NCBI RefSeq assembly: GCF_014699075.1 | Contig: NZ_JACXAB010000010.1 | Coordinates: 62,001 to 126,000, forward strand | Length of the DNA: 64,000 bases | Source of the DNA: Microvirga sp. | GTDB lineage: Bacteria; Pseudomonadota; Alphaproteobacteria; Rhizobiales; Beijerinckiaceae | Reading direction: 5' to 3' | Shown here: positions 36,771-45,541 of the stretch, in pieces | Layout of the letters: each line of letters opens with the position of its first letter | How positions within the stretch are numbered: the stretch's first letter is position 1 | Notes under the pieces: model-generated | The model's database searches: none | Seen by the model: only the letters and a program-made list of their open reading frames with translations | What the model was told of the DNA's origin: nothing | Translations under genes and position numbers: made by a program

Positions 36771-37802
36771 ATGGGTTTCAAGATCGCCGTCGTCGGTGCG
36801 ACCGGCAATGTGGGCCGCGAGATGCTGAGCATCCTTGCCGAGCGGGCCTTCCCGGCCGATGAGGTGGTGGCGCTGGCCTCCCGCCGCAGCCAGGGGTCGG
36901 AAGTCTCCTTCGGCGACCGGACGCTCAAGACAAAGACCCTCGACACCTATGACTTCTCCGACGTCGATATCTGCCTCATGTCCGCCGGCGGCGAGGTCTC
37001 CAAGGAATGGTCGCCGAAGATCGCAGCCCAGGGCGCCGTCGTGATCGACAACTCCTCCGCGTGGCGTTACGACCAGGACGTGCCGCTCGTGGTGCCCGAG
37101 GTGAATGCCGAGGCCCTGCGCGACATGAAGAAGGGCATCATCGCCAACCCGAACTGCTCGACGGCGCAGCTCGTGGTGGCCCTCAAGCCGCTCCATGACC
37201 GCGCCACCATCAAGCGCGTGGTGGTGGCTACCTACCAGTCCGTTTCCGGCGCCGGCAAGGACGGCATGGACGAGCTCGACCGCCAGACCAAGGCGCTCTA
37301 TTCGCTGCAGGACGTGCAGGAGAAGAAGTTCCCCAAGCGCATCGCCTTCAACCTGATCCCGCACATCGACACGTTCATGGAGGACGGGTACACGAAGGAA
37401 GAGTGGAAGATGATGGTCGAGACAAAGAAGATTCTCGACCCGAAAATCAAGCTCACCGCCACCTGCGTGCGCGTGCCGGTCTTCATCAGCCACTCGGAAG
37501 CCGTGAACGTGGAGTTCGAGAACCCGATCTCCGCCGACGAGGCCCGCGACATCCTGCGGTCGTCGCCCGGTGTCATGGTTGTCGATAAGCGCGAGCCCGG
37601 CGGCTACATCACCCCGCACGAGGCCGCCGGCGAAGACGCCACCTACATCTCCCGCATCCGCGAGGACATTACGGTGGAGAACGGCCTGTCGTTCTGGTGC
37701 GTGTCCGACAACCTACGCAAGGGCGCGGCGCTCAACGCGATTCAGATTGCAGAGTCCATGGTCAATCGTGGCCTGCTGAAGCCGAAGAAGCAGGCGGCGT
37801 AA
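36771..37802 (+). CDS. asd: Aspartate-semialdehyde dehydrogenase
   Basis: 343 residues. Reduces aspartyl phosphate to the semialdehyde for Lys/DAP, Thr and Met synthesis. NADP motif GATGNVGREM, active-site C129 in NPNCST, and the second half with RVPVFISHSEAVNVEFE. AGGAGAAG lies before the ATG. It ends at a strong terminator. dapF for the DAP branch is at 8420-9304. Confidence 0.96.
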   Translation: MGFKIAVVGATGNVGREMLSILAERAFPADEVVALASRRSQGSEVSFGDRTLKTKTLDTYDFSDVDICLMSAGGEVSKEWSPKIAAQGAVVIDNSSAWRYDQDVPLVVPEVNAEALRDMKKGIIANPNCSTAQLVVALKPLHDRATIKRVVVATYQSVSGAGKDGMDELDRQTKALYSLQDVQEKKFPKRIAFNLIPHIDTFMEDGYTKEEWKMMVETKKILDPKIKLTATCVRVPVFISHSEAVNVEFENPISADEARDILRSSPGVMVVDKREPGGYITPHEAAGEDATYISRIREDITVENGLSFWCVSDNLRKGAALNAIQIAESMVNRGLLKPKKQAA

Positions 37803-37823
37803 GCAGCTCACTCATCACAATGA

Positions 37824-37850
37824 AAAGGCCGCCTCCGGGCGGCCTTTTTG
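37824..37850 (+). terminator. Terminator after asd
   Basis: AAAAGGCCGCC pairs with GGCGGCCTTTTT around a very short loop, 22 bp after the stop and close to the end of the convergent GH43 gene. Confidence 0.92.
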
Positions 37851-37870
37851 CTTCCAGCATCAGATGGCGG

Positions 37871-39478
37871 TCAAGCGGTCCCGGACAAGGCTTCGCGATA
37901 GCTGAAGAAGTCGAAATCCGCCGGGAATGCGCGCCCGGTCATGTCGTGCGCGGCCATGCCCACGAAGGCTCCCGTGAAGGAACCGTGGGCGCCTGGTCCC
38001 GCCTCGTCGGACAGGATGCTGGCATCGAGAACCGGGCCGACCGGATTCCAGGTTACGCCGTCCTTGGACCAGCGGAATTGCAGCTCCGCCAGGCGCACAT
38101 CGACGCCGAGATGAATCGGACCCTCCGGCAGGAGCAGGTCGCTCTCCAGGGCATAGGTCATCAACGCGTCGGGATGATCCCCGAGGCATGAGATGACCTG
38201 CAGCACGCGCCGTCCGTCGTCATCGGCGGACACTGCCAGGTAATGGAAGCGGGCGCGGTCGTAGTAGCAGATCAGGCCTGCCAGCTGCTGGTAGGTTTCA
38301 GGCTGGAACTCCAGCGATGTTTCGGCCGAGTAGACCCAGGAGGTCTGGCGGCGGGCCACCAGGGCCTGCTCGAACCAGCTGCCGATCGACTCGCGTCCAT
38401 AGAGGCGCAAAAAGCCCGGGCGCGCCGAGAGCGAGAAGATCCGCCCCGGCTCCGGCGTCCGCAGCCACTGGAACGGGGAGGGCAGTTCGGCCTCGTCGAA
38501 ATCGTGGCGCTCGGGCTCCGGCGGGAACGGATGCGGCGGAAGATCCGGCCCTTCGATCTGGAGCGCGGGCACCTGCCCGCCATGGGCTAGGTGGAGCCAG
38601 CCGTCCTCGCCCCAGACCACCCGCTGGATGGCCGTCTCGCGGCCCAGAGGCGAGCGCCGAGTTCCCAGCAGGGGGCGGCTGCACAGATGGGTGTGGAACA
38701 CCTCCCCGGTGGACGTCTCCACATAGAAGCCGTGGCCTGCGCGCTGGAGCGGCGCGTCCGGCGCGTCCTTGCTGGTGATGAGATGGGTGTTGGGGTGAAG
38801 CTCGTAAGGTCCGTCGATGGTTTTTGAGCGCGCCATCGTGACCGCATGGTTGTAGGCGGTGCCGCCTTCGGCCACGGTCAGGTAATACCAGCCGTTGCGC
38901 TTCCAGAGATGCGGCCCTTCGACGAGACCGAGCGGAGAGCCCTTGAAGATGTTCTTGATCGGGCCGACGAGGCGCTGCTCCGTCGGCGAGTACTCCTGCA
39001 GCAGGATGCCGTCGAAGGAGCTGCGGCGGCGGCGATGATCCCACACCATATTGACGAACCACTTGCGGCCGTCATCGTCGTGGAACAGCGACGGGTCGAA
39101 GCCCGAGGAATTCATATAGCTGGGGTCGGACCACGGACCCTCGATGGACGGTGCGGTGACCAGATAATTGTGCGTGTCCTTGAAGTTGCCGAGGCGCCGC
39201 TTCACGTCGGTGTAGATCAGCCAGAACAGGCCATCCGCATAGGTGAGCGCCGGCGCCCAGACGCCGCAGCTGTCCGGGTTGCCCCGCATGTCGAGCTGGG
39301 ATTGGCGGTTCAGCGGACGGCCAGCCAGTCGCCAGTTCACCAGATCGCGCGAGTGGTGGATCTGCACGCCCGGATACCATTCGAAGGTCGAGGTTGCGAT
39401 GTAGTAATCGTCGCCGACCCGGCAGAAGGCCGGGTCCGGGTTGAAGCCCGGCAGGATGGGGTTGCGAATGATGGCCAT
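37871..39478 (-). CDS. Glycoside hydrolase family 43 (beta-xylosidase-like)
   Basis: 535 residues, the two-domain layout of XynB-type GH43: a five-bladed propeller (1 to about 320) with the catalytic base D15 (FNPDPA), pKa modulator D128 (GFDPSLF) and general acid E187 (LVEGPH), and a C-terminal beta-sandwich (about 340-530). No signal peptide, so it acts in the cytoplasm on imported xylo- or arabino-oligosaccharides. No transporter or regulator for sugars is adjacent; it lies 57 bp after the carbonic anhydrase gene. Confidence 0.93.
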   Translation of the reverse strand: MAIIRNPILPGFNPDPAFCRVGDDYYIATSTFEWYPGVQIHHSRDLVNWRLAGRPLNRQSQLDMRGNPDSCGVWAPALTYADGLFWLIYTDVKRRLGNFKDTHNYLVTAPSIEGPWSDPSYMNSSGFDPSLFHDDDGRKWFVNMVWDHRRRRSSFDGILLQEYSPTEQRLVGPIKNIFKGSPLGLVEGPHLWKRNGWYYLTVAEGGTAYNHAVTMARSKTIDGPYELHPNTHLITSKDAPDAPLQRAGHGFYVETSTGEVFHTHLCSRPLLGTRRSPLGRETAIQRVVWGEDGWLHLAHGGQVPALQIEGPDLPPHPFPPEPERHDFDEAELPSPFQWLRTPEPGRIFSLSARPGFLRLYGRESIGSWFEQALVARRQTSWVYSAETSLEFQPETYQQLAGLICYYDRARFHYLAVSADDDGRRVLQVISCLGDHPDALMTYALESDLLLPEGPIHLGVDVRLAELQFRWSKDGVTWNPVGPVLDASILSDEAGPGAHGSFTGAFVGMAAHDMTGRAFPADFDFFSYREALSGTA

Positions 39479-39535
39479 GGATCTTTCCGGGGAACCAACG
39501 GAAGGGCGAGAAACCGTGTGAGCGGCCGAGAGATC

Positions 39536-40213
39536 CTAGCCTTTGACCTCGCGGGCGGAAAACATCGACACGCGTTCCGGCATGTCTTCCACGGCTGGCC
39601 TGAACTCGCCGGTCTCGGGATCGCGCACCATCAGCACGCCGCTGGCGACGCCGAAATAAGCGCCGTGGAGCTGCAGCTTGCCGCGCTCCACCAGGATACG
39701 CACGCACGGGAACGTCATCAGGTTTTTCAGGCTGTTCTCGATGGCGGCGAGCTCCAGCCGCGGCAGATATTCTTCCAGGTTGCCGTCATGGGGCCCCAGC
39801 CGCTCGCCGGCGGGCTTGATCAGGTTCATCCAGCGGCCGATGAAATCGCCCGGGGAGAGCGGGGCGGTCTCGTCGGCAAAGGCGCGCACGCCGCCGCAGC
39901 GGGCATGGCCCAGCACCACGATGTGCTTCACGCGCAGCGCCTGCACGGCGAATTCGAGGGCCGCGGAGGTGCCGTGATAATCGCCGCCGGTCTCGTAGGG
40001 CGGCACGAGGTTCGCCACGTTGCGCACCACGAACAGCTCGCCGGGGCTCGCGTCGAAGATGACTTCGGGCGACACGCGGCTGTCGCAGCAGCCGATCACC
40101 ATCACCTCCGGCGACTGGCCTTTTTCCGCAAGCGCCTCGAAGCGGTTCTTCTCGCGCGGGAAGCGCTCGTCGAGAAACGCGCGATAGCCGTCGGTCAGGC
40201 GAACTGGGAACAT
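39536..40213 (-). CDS. Beta-class carbonic anhydrase
   Basis: 225 residues interconverting CO2 and bicarbonate. Zinc ligands are C42 (with D44 and R46 in CCDSR), H103 and C106 (HARCGG). Cytoplasmic. It lies downstream, on the same strand, of the PII-like and SbtA-type genes, forming a bicarbonate module. Confidence 0.95.
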   Translation of the reverse strand: MFPVRLTDGYRAFLDERFPREKNRFEALAEKGQSPEVMVIGCCDSRVSPEVIFDASPGELFVVRNVANLVPPYETGGDYHGTSAALEFAVQALRVKHIVVLGHARCGGVRAFADETAPLSPGDFIGRWMNLIKPAGERLGPHDGNLEEYLPRLELAAIENSLKNLMTFPCVRILVERGKLQLHGAYFGVASGVLMVRDPETGEFRPAVEDMPERVSMFSAREVKG

Positions 40214-40279
40214 GGGGTCACTCCTATCGTCAGGGACTTATAGGTCGCCGGTCCGCAAGCCTCAACGGGGTCGAGGCGG

Positions 40280-40591
40280 TCAAAAGTGGTCGGAGCGGAT
40301 GACCTGCACGTCGGAGATGGTGACGATGCCGATATGACGGGCCACCACCGCATAGACCTCGTCGAGAACGGGATCGAGCCGGGCCGGGTCGGTGATGCAG
40401 ATCACCATCATCATGCGGCCCGCATCGCCCGCGAGCCCTTCGCTGCTCCAGAGGCCGTCATGGCCGCGGCCGGCGAGGGCGGGCACCACCGTGTAGCCCG
40501 TCACCTGGGCGCGGTCGAGACGATCCAGGAGCCGCCGGAGAGCCGGATATTCGACGACGATCTCGATGCGCTTCTTCGGATGGGTCTGCAT
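40280..40591 (-). CDS. PII-like protein, SbtB-type
   Basis: 103 residues. The fold pattern is PII-like: an opening beta strand (KKRIEIVVEYPALRRLLDRLD), a T-loop region in GYTVVPALAGRGHDGLWSS and a closing strand IGIVTISDVQVIRSD. SbtB proteins bind adenine nucleotides and control the bicarbonate transporter SbtA. The start just after the AGGAAACGATC stretch is used, 22 bp after the SbtA-type gene. The cyanobacterial C-terminal redox cysteines are absent. Confidence 0.82.
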   Translation of the reverse strand: MQTHPKKRIEIVVEYPALRRLLDRLDRAQVTGYTVVPALAGRGHDGLWSSEGLAGDAGRMMMVICITDPARLDPVLDEVYAVVARHIGIVTISDVQVIRSDHF

Positions 40592-40613
40592 GATCGTTTC
40601 CTCCGCGAGAGCG

Positions 40614-41594
40614 CTACTCTGCCACGAGACCGGCCAGGGCCAGATAGAGGGGGATCCCAAGGGACAGATTGAACGGAAAAGTCACCCCGAGCGAGAGGGT
40701 GAGATAGATGGCGGGCTTCGCCTCCGGCAAGGCGAGACGCATGGCGGCCGGAACTGCGATGTAGGAAGCCGAAGCTGCGAGCGTCACGAACAGGGCAGCT
40801 CCCCCTAAGGAGAGCCCCAGCGGCCAGATGGCGAGGGTGGCGAGCGCTGCGCTGATCAGCGGCATGACGATGCCGAAGCCCAGCACCGGCGCCGAGAGAT
40901 GGCGCGCGCCCTCGCGCATGCCGCGCCCCGCCACGAGGCCCATGTCGAGCAGGAACAGGCACAGCACGCCGCGGAACGGATCGACGATGAAGGGTGCAAT
41001 CATCCCTAGGCCCTTGGGACCGGTGGCCCAGCCGATGAGGAATGAGCCCACCAGCATCACCACCGAGCCGTTGAGGCCGACCTCATGCAGAAGAGGCCCA
41101 AGCCCCTCGTTTCCGTTCCTCGTCGGCTGTCTACTGCGGGCGAGCAGCAGCGCGGAGAGAATGGCGGGTGTTTCCATCACGGCCGCCACGGCGACGATGT
41201 AGCCCTCGAAGGGCAGGTTCTGCCCGCGCACGATCTCGGTCGCGGCAATGAAGGTGACGATGGAGATCGAGCCGTAATGGGCCGCCACCGCGGCCGCATC
41301 CATCGTGGAGAGGCCGGAGACCGCACGCAGGATCATGAAGCCGATGACCGGCAGGGCGAAGGACAGGGCGATTCCCACTCCCATCACGCCGATCATGCGA
41401 AGGGTGATGCCGTTGGCCGCCACCTCCACCCCGCCCTTGAAGCCGATGGAGAGCATCAGGTAGAGCGCGAGCGTCTTGGCCACCGCCTCGGGCACCGTGA
41501 GGTCCGAGCGTGCGAGCGCTGCGGCCAATCCCAGGGCGAAGAACAGCACCATGGGCGACAGCAGATTTTGGGCGGCGAGGTTGACAAGACTCAC
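40614..41594 (-). CDS. SbtA-type sodium-dependent bicarbonate permease (DUF897)
   Basis: 326 residues with about ten membrane helices in two inverted halves; the family cores GFKGGVE (first half), HYGSISIVTFIAATE, and the second-half LLDMGLVAG and ASASYIAVPAAMRLALPEA are visible. SbtA imports bicarbonate with Na+. It heads a same-strand set with the PII-like (SbtB-type) gene and a beta carbonic anhydrase, which supports the function. Confidence 0.9.
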   Translation of the reverse strand: MSLVNLAAQNLLSPMVLFFALGLAAALARSDLTVPEAVAKTLALYLMLSIGFKGGVEVAANGITLRMIGVMGVGIALSFALPVIGFMILRAVSGLSTMDAAAVAAHYGSISIVTFIAATEIVRGQNLPFEGYIVAVAAVMETPAILSALLLARSRQPTRNGNEGLGPLLHEVGLNGSVVMLVGSFLIGWATGPKGLGMIAPFIVDPFRGVLCLFLLDMGLVAGRGMREGARHLSAPVLGFGIVMPLISAALATLAIWPLGLSLGGAALFVTLAASASYIAVPAAMRLALPEAKPAIYLTLSLGVTFPFNLSLGIPLYLALAGLVAE

Positions 41595-41648
41595 GGCAAC
41601 AAACCCGTATGTGCGGAGAGAGGGATTAGGACAGAGAAGCCTCTGGCA

Positions 41649-42587
41649 TCATGCCGTCAGTTCCGCCAGGCGCACGAGCTCCACATTGGCCCCGCAGAGC
41701 AGCACGCCGACGCGCTCACCCGGCTGGGGCGTGTAGGCACCTGACATCAGCGCGGCCAGCGCCGCCGCGCCGCCGGGCTCGGACGCGATGCGGTAGTCGC
41801 GCCAGAGCAGCCTTTGCGCGTCGCGGATGGCCGCATCGGTGACCAGCGCCACGTGATCGACGCTCTCACGGCAGACCTCGTAGACCAGATCGCCGGTGTT
41901 CTTGGCGCCGAGCGAATCGGCCGCCACCGAATCGATCTCCACGTCGACCGGGCCGCCGGCTTCAAGCGCTGCATGGAGCGCCCGCGAGCCTTCCGGCTCC
42001 ACGCCCACCACCTTCACGCGGCCGGCCCACCAGCTCGCGACACCGCTGATGAGGCCGCCGCCGCCCACCGCGATGAGCACCGTGTCGAGGGCAGGGCCGT
42101 CCTGCTCCCATTCCAGCGCCGCCGTGCCCTGGCCGATCATGGTGCTTTCCGCAGCAAAAGGATGGATGCGCAGGGCGCCCGATTCCGCAACGAAGCGGTC
42201 GCAGGCTTCCTGGGCGTCGGCGTAGCGTGCGCCGCCGATCACCACCTCGGCGCCGTGCGAGCGGATGACCGCGATCTTCGCGGGGCTCGAGATCTCCGGC
42301 ACGAAGATGCGGGCCTTCACGCCGAGCCGGCTCGCCGCATAGGCCACAGCGGCTCCATGGTTTCCGCCGGAGGCTGCCGCCACGCCGGCGGACGGCACCT
42401 CCTGCGACAGGAGAGCGTTGAAGGCGCCGCGCGTCTTAAACGAGCCGGCGTGCTGCAGGAACTCGAGCTTCAGGCTCACCGGCCCGTCATGGCCGAAGGC
42501 ATTTCCCAAGTGCAGGACCGGGGTGCGGCGCACGTACGGGGCGATGCGGGCATGGGCGGTTTCGATCTCGGCGCGGGTGATGGTCAT
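41649..42587 (-). CDS. Threonine/serine dehydratase-like PLP enzyme
   Basis: 312 residues, fold-type II PLP family. Cofactor K51 in GSFKTRGA; SGGNHGAAVAYAA substrate loop; Gly-rich GGGGLISG phosphate cup. The length, lacking a C-terminal regulatory domain, fits catabolic or serine/threonine dehydratase or racemase relatives. The ATG overlaps the stop of the DUF429 gene (ATGA), so the two are translated together. Confidence 0.9.
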   Translation of the reverse strand: MTITRAEIETAHARIAPYVRRTPVLHLGNAFGHDGPVSLKLEFLQHAGSFKTRGAFNALLSQEVPSAGVAAASGGNHGAAVAYAASRLGVKARIFVPEISSPAKIAVIRSHGAEVVIGGARYADAQEACDRFVAESGALRIHPFAAESTMIGQGTAALEWEQDGPALDTVLIAVGGGGLISGVASWWAGRVKVVGVEPEGSRALHAALEAGGPVDVEIDSVAADSLGAKNTGDLVYEVCRESVDHVALVTDAAIRDAQRLLWRDYRIASEPGGAAALAALMSGAYTPQPGERVGVLLCGANVELVRLAELTA

Positions 42588-43324
42588 GAGCTGCGCAGCG
42601 TCCAGATGGCGACCGGCAGGCCTTGGGCGTCGCGGCCGAGCGGGTCGGGAAAGGGTTGTCCTCCACCTCTCGCGATATCCAGCGCCACGGTCAACCCCGC
42701 GAGCGCATCGAGCAGATCGTCCTGCGCCGCTCCGCGCGGCGGCGATGCGTGGATCAAGCCCTCGGGCAGGAGACCGGACCGGCTGAGAAGCCCGCGCCGC
42801 AGGGCCATCCCCGGCCCATAGGGCGTGCCCTTGACCTTCTTCGGCTGTTCGAGAGCCTGACGGCCGTTCAGCGCCCAGAACGCGAGTTCCGGATGCACTT
42901 CGTAGACGCGCGTCGTCAGGTCGGGCCGGGCGCGCAGCAGGGCGTCGATCTCGCGGATCTTGGGAAAGATCGCAAAGCCCTGGCGCGAGACTTTCCGGGG
43001 CGGCTCGGAGGTGGCGGCTGCGATTGCGCAGGCGTCCCCATAATCCTCTGCCTCCACGGCGCGGCGCGAGGGAATGGCGAAGACGGAGGATTGCCGCTGC
43101 CCGAGGAGCGGACGGATCAGCTGCTCCGGCAACCGCCCCGAGCCTTGGGTTGTCTCGGGCAGGCCGATGGGCATGTCGACGGCGATGACGGCGGGCTGCT
43201 CCGGGGCATCCGCGATGGCGGCAAACGCCGGAGCCGTCATGATGCGGTGGGTGTGCGGATCGTCCACACGCATCAGCACCGCGATCCACCCGGCCCGGCA
43301 GCCATCGACTCCTGCAACCCACAT
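42584..43324 (-). CDS. DUF429 family protein (predicted RNase H-like fold)
   Basis: 246 residues with the family start VAGVDGCRAGW, AVDMPIGLP, the RQSSVFAIPSRRAV segment and EVHPELAFWALNG; acidic residues in these motifs resemble an RNase H-like active site. Biological role unknown. GGAGGAG 6 bp before the ATG decides the start; an in-frame GTG at 43339 overlaps that site. It is the first gene of a pair with the dehydratase. Confidence 0.88.
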   Translation of the reverse strand: MWVAGVDGCRAGWIAVLMRVDDPHTHRIMTAPAFAAIADAPEQPAVIAVDMPIGLPETTQGSGRLPEQLIRPLLGQRQSSVFAIPSRRAVEAEDYGDACAIAAATSEPPRKVSRQGFAIFPKIREIDALLRARPDLTTRVYEVHPELAFWALNGRQALEQPKKVKGTPYGPGMALRRGLLSRSGLLPEGLIHASPPRGAAQDDLLDALAGLTVALDIARGGGQPFPDPLGRDAQGLPVAIWTLRSS

Positions 43325-43341
43325 TCGTGTCTCCTCCACCT

Positions 43342-43440
43342 GTCATCCCCGGCGAGCCGCAGGCGAGGGAAGGGGATCCACCCGCACGCTTAGCGCTACG
43401 GATTCCCTTCCCCTCCGCTGACGCTCCGGCCGGGAATGAC
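43342..43440. repeat. Palindromic repeat, shortened A-like copy
   Basis: 99 bp bounded by GTCATCCCCGGC and CCGGGAATGAC, with an inner pair GGGAAGGGGATCC and GGATTCCCTTCCCC. It sits between divergent genes and therefore upstream of both starts. Confidence 0.75.
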
Positions 43441-43496
43441 ACTGTTCTTCAACCTCGGCCACGATTAAAACCAGTCTGCCGTTTTAAGGAAAAGCC

Positions 43497-44378
43497 ATGA
43501 CCGCCATCCGCCCGCGCCGCAGCGCGCTCTACATGCCGGGCTCCAACGCCAGAGCCATCGAGAAGGCGAAGACGCTGCCCACGGATGTTGTGATCTTCGA
43601 CCTCGAGGACGCGGTGGCGCCGGACGTGAAGGCTGTAGCGCGCGAGCAGGTCTGCGCGGCGGTGCAGGCCGGCGGCTACGGGAGACGCGAGCTGGTGATT
43701 CGCATCAACGCCCTTGAGACACCCTGGGGCGAGGCGGATCTCGCGGCGGCCGTGGCGGCGGCGCCCGACGCGATCCTTGTGCCGAAGGTGTCGGCGGCGG
43801 AGACGCTCGCGGCTGTGGGCCTGCGCCTGCGCCGCTTAGGTGGCGCGGAGCGCACCCGGGTCTGGGCCATGATCGAGACGCCGCTTGCGATCCTGAATGC
43901 GGAATCGATTGCCAGTGCAGCCCGCGATGTGGACACGCGGCTCGACTGCCTTGTGATGGGCACGAACGATCTCGCCAAGGACACCCGCACACGGCTGCTG
44001 CCGGGACGGGCCGCGATGCTGCCCTGGCTCATGACGGCGCTTGCCGCCGCACGCGCCCATGGCATCGACATTCTCGACGGGGTCTACAACAATCTCTCCG
44101 ATGCGGAGGGCTTCCGCACCGAGTGCGAGCAGGGCCGCGATGGCGGCTTCGACGGCAAGACGCTGATCCACCCGGATCAGATCGCCGCCGCCAACGAGAT
44201 TTTCGCGCCGTCAACGGAGGAGGTGGAGAGCGCCCGCGCCATCGTGGCGGCCTTCGACCAGCCGGAGAATGCAGGCAAGGGCGCAATCAATCTCAACGGT
44301 CGCATGGTCGAGCGGCTGCATGCGGAGATGGCGCGGCGCGTGCTGGCATTGGCGCAGGTGATAGCGGAACGCACTTAA
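43497..44378 (+). CDS. HpcH/HpaI-family CoA ester lyase (citrate-lyase-beta/malyl-CoA-lyase-like)
   Basis: 293 residues of the CitE superfamily. Features: RRSALYMPGSNARAIEKA, DLEDAV with a metal-binding acid, RINALETPWGEAD, a second metal Glu in AMIETPLAI, and GFDGKTLIHPDQI. Family enzymes cleave or form malyl-, beta-methylmalyl- or citramalyl-CoA. No neighbouring gene settles the substrate. A B-C-B repeat starts 2 bp after the stop. Confidence 0.9.
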   Translation: MTAIRPRRSALYMPGSNARAIEKAKTLPTDVVIFDLEDAVAPDVKAVAREQVCAAVQAGGYGRRELVIRINALETPWGEADLAAAVAAAPDAILVPKVSAAETLAAVGLRLRRLGGAERTRVWAMIETPLAILNAESIASAARDVDTRLDCLVMGTNDLAKDTRTRLLPGRAAMLPWLMTALAAARAHGIDILDGVYNNLSDAEGFRTECEQGRDGGFDGKTLIHPDQIAAANEIFAPSTEEVESARAIVAAFDQPENAGKGAINLNGRMVERLHAEMARRVLALAQVIAERT

Positions 44379-44380
44379 GC

Positions 44381-44603
44381 GTCATCCCGGACGAAGCGCA
44401 GCGTAGATCCGGGATCGTTGGACGAGTGTGGCACTACTAGCCCTCCTCCCCCTTTTGGGGAGGAGTTGGAGGTGGGGGTGCCGGCGCCACGTTCTGACAT
44501 CTTGGCGCTCACACCCCCACCTTGGCCCTCCCCACAAGGGGGAGGGAAAATACGCGCTCTATCCTGCACCCGATCCCGGATCGGCTACGCCGTCCGGGAT
44601 GAC
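44381..44603. repeat. Composite repeat B-C-B
   Basis: Left B arm 44381-44417 followed by GACGAGTGTGGC as at 22857, C palindrome about 44439-44547 (CCTCCTCCCCC...GGAGGTGGGGGTG and CACCCCCACC...CCCTCCCC), right B arm 44571-44603. It fills the gap between convergent genes. Confidence 0.84.
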
Positions 44604-44617
44604 ACTTCATGAAGAGA

Positions 44618-44833
44618 CTAATCCCCCAGCGGCCGCGCCTCTTCCGGCAGCATGATCGGGATGCCGTCGCGGATCGGGTAGGCGAGCTTGGCGCGGCGGC
44701 TGATCAGCTCCTGGCGGGCCGCATCGTATTCCAGCGTTTCCTTGGTGAGCGGGCAGACGAGCAGCTCCAGGAGCTTGGGGTCGATCCGCGTCGCCTCCAC
44801 GGCCTGGGGCGTCTCGGGTGTATCGGGAACCAT
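44618..44833 (-). CDS. Trm112/YcaR-family protein
   Basis: 71 residues with [17 protein letters not shown] and the conserved [18 protein letters not shown]. Trm112-like proteins activate methyltransferases in eukaryotes/archaea; bacterial YcaR-type roles are unclear. Only one of the zinc cysteines is retained, which is usual in alphaproteobacterial members. It lies 11 bp after the LON-domain gene. Confidence 0.9.
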   Translation of the reverse strand: MVPDTPETPQAVEATRIDPKLLELLVCPLTKETLEYDAARQELISRRAKLAYPIRDGIPIMLPEEARPLGD

Positions 44834-44844
44834 CGTCGAAATTC

Positions 44845-45516
44845 CTATTGCAGGGTCGAGTCGGAGCCGGCGCTGCTGCGGGCCAGCTCGATCTCGGTGA
44901 GGGCGATGAGCACCTCCGCCCGTGACTTGAGATCGGGCGCTTCCAGCAGCGCCTGCTTCTCGCGGATCCCGAACGGGCTCATCATGCACAGCGCGTTCAC
45001 GAGAGCCTCGTTGGGCGCCTCCTCGATGCCGCGCCAATCGACCTTCACATGCACGGCGTCGACGAAGTCGCGCAGAGCCTTCACCACGCCGGCGCGGTCG
45101 ACCTCGGTCTCGCCGGCACGGGCCGTGAAGTCGGGCGTGAAGGGCTCGAAACTCACGCGGCAGCGGCGGAAGAGATCGATCGGCGGCAGCTCCTCCTCGA
45201 TGCGGAAGCGCGCGACGCCGATCAGCGTGATCAGATAGCGTCCGTCGCCGGTCTCAGCGAATTGGGTGATGCGGCCGGCGCAGCCGACCTTGTAGAGCTT
45301 CGGCGCCGTCGCGTTGGGGTCATTGTCCGCGTCGGGCTGGACCATGCCGATGATGCGATCGGTTTTCAGCGCCTCATCCACCATCGCGAGATAGCGCGGC
45401 TCGAAGATGTTGAGCGGCATCTGCCCGCGCGGAAGAAGAAGCGCGCCGGGAAGGGGAAAGACCGGGATGACCGACGGGCAATCCTCCGGCCCTCGGTATA
45501 CCGCGTTCATTCCCAT
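44845..45516 (-). CDS. LON peptidase substrate-binding-domain protein
   Basis: 223 residues consisting of the Lon N-terminal (PUA-like) domain alone: [26 protein letters not shown] and GCAGRITQF, with a helical C-terminal part. No ATPase or protease domain. It may bind unfolded or specific proteins. GGGGAG precedes the ATG 45516. Located between the CnoX-type gene and the Trm112-like gene on one strand, likely one operon. Confidence 0.92.
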   Translation of the reverse strand: MGMNAVYRGPEDCPSVIPVFPLPGALLLPRGQMPLNIFEPRYLAMVDEALKTDRIIGMVQPDADNDPNATAPKLYKVGCAGRITQFAETGDGRYLITLIGVARFRIEEELPPIDLFRRCRVSFEPFTPDFTARAGETEVDRAGVVKALRDFVDAVHVKVDWRGIEEAPNEALVNALCMMSPFGIREKQALLEAPDLKSRAEVLIALTEIELARSSAGSDSTLQ

Positions 45517-45541
45517 TCCGATCTCCCCAAACTTGGGCGCG

